This document shows, piece after piece, positions 56,866-64,000 of a DNA stretch of 64,000 bases. The stretch is from Sycon ciliatum (lineage: Eukaryota; Porifera; Calcarea; Leucosolenida; Sycettidae). The stretch covers positions 20,079,154-20,143,153 of the forward strand of contig NC_088644.1 in NCBI RefSeq assembly GCF_964019385.1, in the 5' to 3' direction. The notes under the pieces were generated by a model. It saw nothing but the letters and a program-made list of their open reading frames with translations. It ran no database searches and was not told where the DNA came from. Position numbers and translations under genes: made by a program. Numbering within the stretch: the first letter of the stretch is position 1; every line of letters starts with the position of its first letter.

Positions 56866-57428
56866 TAAGGCATAAACGTTTTCTTATGTTCACAATACAA
56901 TAATATTGAAGAGTTGCTTTTCACTGTTGAAATAATGCAGATGTCTTAACTTTATGGAGGAAGATAGGGAGTATTTTATGGATTATTTTGCATTCGAATT
57001 TATGTCACTTTTTGTTCCCGTGAGTCCTGATCTGTGTAATAAGGCTAATATCATTGTAGTGCATAGGATGCATAGGATGTGTCATTTTACATTTGAACAG
57101 TTCTCCTAATTTGCAAGAGATTCAATCCCTTTTCTTCCTATACTGTAAGACATGTATATATAACGAGGAAGCAAATCTAACGTTTTAACGGATGACATTT
57201 CTTCGTTATAATAAGATCCGTTGAGACCGTACTGCTTCATATATGCTGTGTGTGGATATGGCAGAATACTGCAAGGTACATATCTTCTCGTTAACCTATG
57301 AATTTTGGACAATCGTTAAATTTGCGACTTTGCGAATAAGTTTACAGTTTTGACTTTCATCCCGCTGCGAAATTAAAATGTAAATTCATTTTGTTGTGGA
57401 AACAATCATATCAGTTACTGGCAGCAAT
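56866..57428. other. No gene recognised
   Basis: AT-rich sequence without a recognisable coding or repeat signal. Confidence 0.4.
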
Positions 57429-57736
57429 TGGGACCTGGTACCTGGGCTACCCTGCCCCTCACCTGGTGGTACCTGGGGCTACCTGGTACCTGGGATACTG
57501 CCCCTCACCTGGTGGTACCAGGGCTACCTGGTACACCCTGCCCCTCCTGATACCTGGGATACCCTGTCCCTCAACTGGTGGTACCTGGGGCTACCTGGTA
57601 CCTAGGATATCCTGCCCCTCACCTGGCGGTACCTAGGATACCTTGCCCCCTCACCTGGTGGTACCTGGGCTACCTGGTACCTGGGATACCCTGCCCCTCC
57701 TGGTACCTGGGATACCCTGCCCCTCAACTGGTGGTA
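57429..57736. repeat. Degenerate minisatellite of CCTGGTACCTGGGATACCCT units
   Basis: Irregular repeats of TACCTGG, CTGGTGGTACC and CCTGCCCCTC over about 300 bp. Open frames through it (YLVPGYPAPHLV...) come from the repeat. Confidence 0.85.
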
Positions 57737-58202
57737 CCTCAGTGGAATACCCTGCATGAATAGCATGAATCCTATTCGGGTGTACTTCCCCTATCCATTC
57801 AAGGATATGTCTGCCCACATCCCATGCTCGGGAGGTAGTCATGAATATGGGGAGCTTGGAACCCTGTATGGATCCCATTCAGGTATATCAGGTATTCTGT
57901 TCGAACACAATCACATTAATCATTGTTTCAGGAGCATAACCAGCTGACATATGGGTGCACTGACCGGGGTCACACCTGAACGGATGCACCAGGCTGGACA
58001 TGTCCTTTGTCACTTTGGAGTGCATGCACATTACATGCACATCCATGGTTACAAGCAGCAGCAAAATCCCTACATATGTATTCAGAATACTCGATACAGT
58101 ACTTGCAGATCAGACCCATTCAATCAGACAATGAGAATGGTGTACAGGCCCGCTGTTTGAGATGGCTAGGAGTACCCGCCATATCATACACAAGATATCA
58201 TA

Positions 58203-59017
58203 TTTTCCGGGGTGTTAGCCGCACTTAAAAACGCATAAAATAACACAAAATTTGCTCTGTAGCTTAGGCTGCGTTTACACGACAACGCACGGCCAGTTTT
58301 CCGTTTTCAATCCCGCATTTCTTTTTTTCTCCGTTCTGTGCGTTTACACGATCAAAGCTTATCTGAGGTGGTCTCTGTATCGTTTTGCTTGTGTACACGG
58401 GAGCAAAGAATCCGCCAAAGTCATGCGCCAAGTGTTGGCGTGGAGGCACCAATCACACTCAAGTAATAGTTGAAACAGGCCACACGACAACACTCCTCAC
58501 GTGAACAATGTAAAAAAAATTGATAGTCAGATCCGTGTAAACGGGCGGAAACGAAACAAACGTGGTGGAAACGAGGCCTAGCACACCAGTTCGACTGTTC
58601 ACACATTCAAATTTATCCGGCAGAACATTTCCGTTTTCAAATCCTTCCTCCTTGGCCAGCGTTTTGGTTTTCTTCCGTTTTGGTCTACAACTTTTCCGTT
58701 TTGCTCCGTGCACCGTGTGAATGAACCATGTATCCGAAATGAGTTGGTTGCATTTTCACCCCCAGCGTTGTCGTGTAAACGCAGCCTCAGACTCCGAATG
58801 CTGGATATACTGGATGTGAATCGATCAGCGCTACAGAGCTCCATATATAATGCACACATGGTGTCATTCATTTCTCATCTACTGAAGTACTGCAATCCAT
58901 CATTGCACAACCACAAGGCTTTTTATGTTGTCAGTTCAGAGAATGTCAACAAAACTGAATTTTGGGCCCGGAAAGGGGGTGCGGCTCATACCTCGGTGCG
59001 GGTAATACACCGGAAAA
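58203..59017. mobile_element. TA-flanked TIR element containing a second element
   Basis: Left end TTTTCCGGGGTGTTAGCCGC and right end complement TTTTCCGGTGTATTACCCGC, both flanked by TA. It encloses another inverted-repeat element at 58266-58787. Confidence 0.75.
58266..58787. mobile_element. Inner TIR element (GGCTGCGTTTACACG type)
   Basis: Perfect ends AGGCTGCGTTTACACGACAA and TTGTCGTGTAAACGCAGCCT; about 520 bp. Internal CGTTTACACG words occur. No transposase and no clear target duplication, so the superfamily is not assigned. Confidence 0.85.
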
Positions 59018-59165
59018 TATGGTATGAAAGGCTACAGCGTTATGGCCGGATCAATCAAAAACTGCTCAGTCCGGTGGTCCTGTGTACGAGTACGGTGCTG
59101 ATTTACATGTTGCGTTACTCATGTATTGGAGTTTTGTTCAAACATGTCTCACAAACAAGCTTTTA

Positions 59166-59692
59166 AAGGGGAAGTGAAATTAATTCTTTACCAGTTGTAG
59201 TCTTCGGGGTGCTGAGTCGAATGGTCTTAGTCCGAGGAAGCTGAGATGCTCCCTTCCTCCTTTATTCCTGATCGAACTCGCCATTTCCACTGAAACTGGG
59301 TGACTGCACCCTGCTAGATGGGGATTTTGTATGCAAAATGGCACTAAAAGCGCCATTTCGTTCTTATAAAAGCACGGATGACCGCGATTGGCCCATATGT
59401 TGTAGTCTTTTGGACGCAGAGTCGACTGGTTTTGGTTCGAGAAGGCTGCGATGCAGCTTTCGGCCCATATTCCCAATCGAAGATGGTTGAATAAAGCGGT
59501 AACGTGCTCATGCGTACACCAGTCACCTGGTCACTGTGCCTGCAGGGTACAACTTACAGTCTGCTTGGGCGCGTTCCTGTCATTCGAGTTGAACATTGGT
59601 GTGAAAGTTGTAGCCTCAGCTTTCTCGGACCAAGACCATTCGACTCAGCACCCCTACTGGTGAACATTTGATTTTAGGCTTAACTTCCCCTT
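59166..59692. mobile_element. Inverted-repeat element, AAGGGGAAGT ends
   Basis: AAGGGGAAGT at the left and ACTTCCCCTT at the right. Subterminal GGTGCTGAGTCGAATGGTCT has a near-perfect complement (AGACCATTCGACTCAGCACC region) near the right end. Non-coding. Confidence 0.68.
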
Positions 59693-59858
59693 CGAGGAAA
59701 ACATGGATGCAGTGAATGGGATTTTCGGTCTTTGACCACATGCTGGTGAGCTGATCTACTCACCTCCCACCGCTTGAGGCGCTGCATCTGCGCCTTGATC
59801 CTTGAAGGGTGGTGGCGTTCCTACGGATGCGGAAAACTCGGCCTCTGTATAGAGAAAC

Positions 59859-60792
59859 CGAGTAGGGTCCAGAAGAAAGACAATTTGATATCGGTTTGAA
59901 TGGCATATCTCTCGCTTCCATACGATAAGCCAAACTTGCCAAATCACCAATTATATACTCACGTTGCCATAGCAACCAGCGCAGTGATGATGTATGAAAA
60001 GCTTAGCTCCACCACAGAGAAGGTCGATCACTGCAGAATTTGGTCATTTTCAATTGGTTTATTGTATTCACGAAGTGAAAGAAGGGTTGTTTTCAATGCT
60101 GTTAGTGCAGTGAACTGCTTGTTAGTAGTCCTCTCGGTTGTGTCCTGGGACGTGACACCGACAGGAGAAAGCTGGAGTGCGGAGACATCAGCAGACAAGC
60201 GAGAATAGTGACGAACAAAATGCTGAAATCTTGGTTGGGATAAATCAGACGTTCAGTATTTCCCCCAACCAAGGACCAAGCCGTTTGCTCTTTCCACTTC
60301 CTGAAGATGGATGTGATGCTTCCTGGCGACTGTCCTATCTCTCGTATCATCTTCTGAAGCCAGGTGAGACGACGGGTGGTGGAGATTGACGAATGAAATA
60401 ATGTTGTAATTTTGAAAGTTTGCTGAAAATGTCTCAGGAGAGATGGCGAATACCAAGCATCTTCTCCTAGAGGAAACTATTTCTTAGGCACAGTCAGCCT
60501 AGGGAAATGCATGGGAAGGCCGATAAACAGTTCACGGCACTAACGGCATTGAACACAGCACTTCTTTCACATCGTGAATACAATAAGGCAATAATTATTG
60601 AAAATGACCAATTTCTGCAGTGATCGACCTTCTCTGTGGTGGAGCTAAGCCTTTCATACGTCATCACTGCGCTGGGCGCTATGGCAATGTGAGTATACCA
60701 TTGGCGATAAGGCGAGTTCGGCTTATCGTATGGAAGCGGGAGATATGCCATTCGAACCGATATCAAATTGTCTTTCTTCTGGACCCTACTCG
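59859..60792. repeat. Foldback element with roughly 270-bp arms
   Basis: The left arm 59859 to about 60128 begins CGAGTAGGGTCCAGAAGAAA. The right arm, about 60520-60792, is its imperfect reverse complement ending TTTCTTCTGGACCCTACTCG. Both arms contain ACCACAGAGAAGGTCGATCA or its complement. A loop of about 390 bp has no recognisable coding content. Confidence 0.85.
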
Positions 60793-61048
60793 AAAAAATC
60801 GATGCACGTCCCCTTTAACTACTGTAATTTCAGAAATTGTTGGTGTACTTTCGGTGCACTGCGATCTGTTTCATACCTAAAATTTCAATAACCAAACAAA
60901 CACAAACACATAAGGGAACTGCTTCTCTGTACTTAACATTTCTGTTCACCTTACCTGGCCTTTTGCCCTCATACCTACAATTTTGAACTCCTCAATTTCT
61001 GAAACTAGAATAAATCCCAAATCCATCACTAGCACTACATGAACATGC

Positions 61049-61116
61049 TATTGTTAGATTGACAGCATGAAACAATGGGTGGAAAACACTTTTTTCATGC
61101 TGTCAATCTAACAATA
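61049..61116. repeat. 24-bp perfect hairpin
   Basis: TATTGTTAGATTGACAGCAT plus GAAA (61049-61072) pairs exactly with 61093-61116; 20-nt loop. Its right arm ends one base before the hAT-like element at 61118. Confidence 0.92.
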
Positions 61117-61117
61117 T

Positions 61118-61433
61118 CAGGGGCGTAGCACCCGCTACGACTGGTACGACCATGGCCGTACCACTTTTCGAAAAGTGTCGTCTGGAACGTGCAAAACCGT
61201 AATAAAAAAATCGGGATCCATCGATGCATATTCGCATTAGACTTTGACCTTTTTCTAGACTCATACTCGTAGATCTGTTATGCATCTGCAGTCGTACTGA
61301 GTACTGTCCTCGATTCGACTGCACACTGCGCCAGAAGTGTGCCAGAAGTTCCCAGAACGCAGGATTTTGTCTCTTTTTAATTTTCCCGGGGGAGGTCCCC
61401 CGGACCCCCTCCAAAACCCCTCCTACGCCCCTG
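61118..61433. mobile_element. hAT-like MITE with CAGGGGCGTAG ends
   Basis: Ends CAGGGGCGTAGC and TACGCCCCTG with internal GGTCCGGGGG..CCCCC-type sequence, as in many invertebrate hAT MITEs. Flanking AATAT on both sides gives only a 5-bp apparent duplication. 316 bp, non-coding. Confidence 0.75.
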
Positions 61434-62159
61434 AATATGCGTGAACTAACAAGGTTTATCTAATACTAGTATTGGGTTATATTATGAACATACTATTAGT
61501 ACTAGAAAGTAGAATCGGACACAGTCATCATGGTCATGCGAGGTTCTTACCAGCTCAATCACCTCCGGCTCCTTGTTCTTGAAAGTCGATAAGGACGCGG
61601 CTCTTGTTGCTCTCCTAATCAGCAGGTGTTGCCATCATTTTAAATAATTCGCTGTCATAATGACGCGTAGGTCATGCTAGAGCAGGGACTGGCAGTCTGC
61701 ATGTGGACCTTCACATGGAGAGTGTTGTCTGGCAATGCCTGCTTCGAAGATAGCCAGCTGAGTAAAATCCATCGGACACCAGCTCTGCGGAGAACGCGAT
61801 GAGATTATCGCTTGCACCCATCATTCGGGGGTGGTATCTCCTTGTTTCCTAACACTTGCCTTATTCACAATTATTTGGCCTAGTTGAACTGCAAGTGCGC
61901 ATTTTCGCTAAATCAAGTAAATGATTCGCTACTACTACTAATAGTACTATCAACCAACTCTGCGACAACTTCGTACAAACACGCCGATTCTACTCAGCGA
62001 AGTGCTAGCATTGCTAGTAATGGTAGGGTAGTCAGGTAGTGGCACTTCCAACAGGAGAACGGCGTGCCACTCACCATGTTCACACTATCACAATCAGTAA
62101 ACTACATTATTATTATATTAATGTCATTACCATGATTACAGTACTGACTGTAACGAACT

Positions 62160-62230
62160 GTAAGTGTAATGAGAATCACACATCCATGCACATGACATGT
62201 GCATGGATGTGTGATTCTCATTACACTTAC
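62160..62230. repeat. 71-bp near-perfect palindrome
   Basis: Two 35-nt arms that are exact reverse complements, separated by a single A (62195). The arm starts GTAAGTGTAATGAGAATCAC. No second copy in the window. Confidence 0.93.
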
Positions 62231-62660
62231 AAAATTAATAATATTATAATGTTTCATTATAATCTCATTGCACAGAATCACGTGGTAATGCCAGCAATGG
62301 TCAACCTGTACCAGTACATTAAAAAAATTATACGCTGCACATTAGCTGCACAATAGCTGCACAATAGCTGCACAATAGCTGCACATTAGCACTACCAAAA
62401 ATTGTTACCGTACTCTGAATACTCACCTCTCAATAGCGACAACAAAAATTATAGTACGAATGAAAGGAAGTGACAGCAAGCCACACATGGCAACAACTTC
62501 ACGAGAAGAGGAGGAACAAAACAATAATACGCAAGGACCCAGGCTGTCAGTGTAATAATTTGGGGTGAAACGATTACACTTTCTGATTACCGAATAACCT
62601 AAACCTTTATCGATCGGTTATCCTAATAATGACGACCATTTAGCAGCCAATTCGTCAACC

Positions 62661-62663
<3 letters not shown>
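62231..62663. other. No gene recognised
   Basis: ATAGCTGCAC is repeated about four times near 62341-62385. Otherwise unremarkable. Confidence 0.45.
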
Positions 62664-62713
<50 letters not shown>

Positions 62714-62735
62714 ACACACACACATACACACACAC
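62664..62735. repeat. (AC)n microsatellite
   Basis: About 72 bp, with two ACAT interruptions. Confidence 0.95.
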
Positions 62736-64000
62736 GACTGTGTTTCAAACTGTTTTCATAGAATAGATCATTCGTAATAATTCATTCATAATAATAATAA
62801 TACAAATCGTATCGTAATCGACAGCGACATAATCACGATGTACGAACACCGCCTGCACACATGCGTGTATGGCTGCACCTGGCATTCCATCAAGCCAATT
62901 CAGTGACCAAAGTCTAGAAGTATACAACAAGCCACTGCTATGGCCATCATAAAATAGGAGAACAGATATTTGCAGCACAAAAATAGCCGAAGACATTGCT
63001 CAAGACACTCATAGTATTTACTGGCATTTTAACTTAGAGAAATCATAGAAAATAATGAGAAAATACATTTTTATAAGTGGAAAATATATGGTACATTGTC
63101 AAAAGGAACAGACAAATGGAAAAAGTCTGGTCAATCACATGTTGTACGCAAGCATGGACATGGGAGGGGCGTGCATGATTGGGGAAATGTTGCTCACTAT
63201 GGAATGCTACAATTTGCATGCATATAAATGCTACTTCAGAGGAAGAAGAAAAGGAACTGATCCGTGCACAGAGCCATACCTGCTTTAATCATTCAGTTTA
63301 GATAGTAGTACAAAGCTGATTCCACATCCTACAATTCTCTTTTTACCAGAGTTCCCACTGACAATAGAGCGAAGGCAACACTGGCAAAAGCACCTGTTCA
63401 GCAAGAGGTATAGTGTGGCTCACCCCACACTGTCAACACTAACCATCCAGTTACCAACCAGGGTGCAGGCAAAGTAATCAGGCTGCTGTGGCACTAGTCG
63501 TTGTGGTGTGCAAATCCACGGTTCAAGTTCATGAAGTAGACTTGTGATGCACCAGACCGGACCGAAGCGAAGAAGACCTGCACAGAATATGTTACAAAAC
63601 ACATGTTTGAGTCCAGAGCTGCAGACCTCATGAGAACAATGGCCTTGTCGTGGCCGATTACAAATCATTAGACTGAGGTCAGTACTGCATGCTTGAGGGT
63701 TAGCATGAGAGGTGGCTAACAATCCATTAGGCCCAAACTGCTATGCACTAACCTAGTATTAGTGGTCTGATGATCACAATGGCCTTGTAGTGGCCGATAG
63801 CAAAAGACGAGTTGACCATGATCATGATAGATACCAGGGATGAGCATCCTGACAATCAGAGTCCATCATGACACACTACTAGTAGTCTGCACTGGAATGT
63901 CTGGTGAAGCCCATCTAGTGTTTGCTAACTACGAGTATCCTGTCGTAACTGGGGCTATGCGCACTGCACTTGACTACTTAGAGATAGGAAACTTGGGCTC
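62736..64000. other. No gene recognised
   Basis: A 22-nt motif with core AATGGCCTTGT(C/A)GTGGCCGAT occurs at about 63638 and 63778, roughly 140 bp apart. No coding family recognised. Confidence 0.4.

Overview
The window is nuclear DNA of an animal, most likely a non-bilaterian such as a sponge. Three things point there: genes with canonical GT-AG introns, a membrane protein ending in the cysteine-rich domain typical of sponge and cnidarian 'short-chain collagen C4-like' proteins, and a very mixed load of eukaryotic transposons. The phylum is an inference. Palindromic TGTACA/ACATGTAC words are very common, and GT, CAT and other microsatellites are frequent.

Three host genes are well supported. 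(1) 6568-12222 (+), five exons with consistent phases, encodes a 609-residue single-pass membrane protein with a C4-like C-terminal domain. (2) 13084-35512 (+), seven exons with consistent phases, encodes a complete 357-residue malate/L-lactate (Ldh2-family) dehydrogenase. Its 3.3 kb intron 2 and 15.8 kb intron 5 are filled with transposons. (3) 36585-37499 (-) is a single-exon phytanoyl-CoA dioxygenase-family protein, convergent with the dehydrogenase. A decayed DNAJC25-like retrocopy lies at about 54.3-55.1 kb. The first 6.5 kb and the rest of the right half hold no gene I can defend.

The mobile DNA is the striking part. Intron 2 holds a 2.2 kb non-autonomous LTR element with 557 bp LTRs that look identical. 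Intron 5 holds at least eight same-strand copies of non-LTR retrotransposons that carry a C-terminal restriction-like endonuclease. Two are full length with intact, almost identical 1362-residue ORFs. Every copy lies between (CAT/ATG)n tracts, and every copy ends in the same 15-nt motif, which suggests a family that targets ATG microsatellites. At 38.8-43.7 kb there is a three-level nest. The outer level is a roughly 420 bp inverted repeat whose two arms each contain a well-formed hammerhead ribozyme. A hAT-type element with an 8 bp target duplication is inserted in it. A tyrosine-recombinase (Ngaro/DIRS-like) retroelement with split direct repeats sits inside the hAT element. From 44.2 to 49.4 kb lies a decayed Penelope-like element with direct and inverted terminal copies. 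The rest is dotted with small TIR elements (TA- and TAA-duplicating, hAT-like), tRNA-derived SINE heads, a tRNA-Lys-like sequence that includes CCA next to an LTR-like end, minisatellites and strong palindromes.
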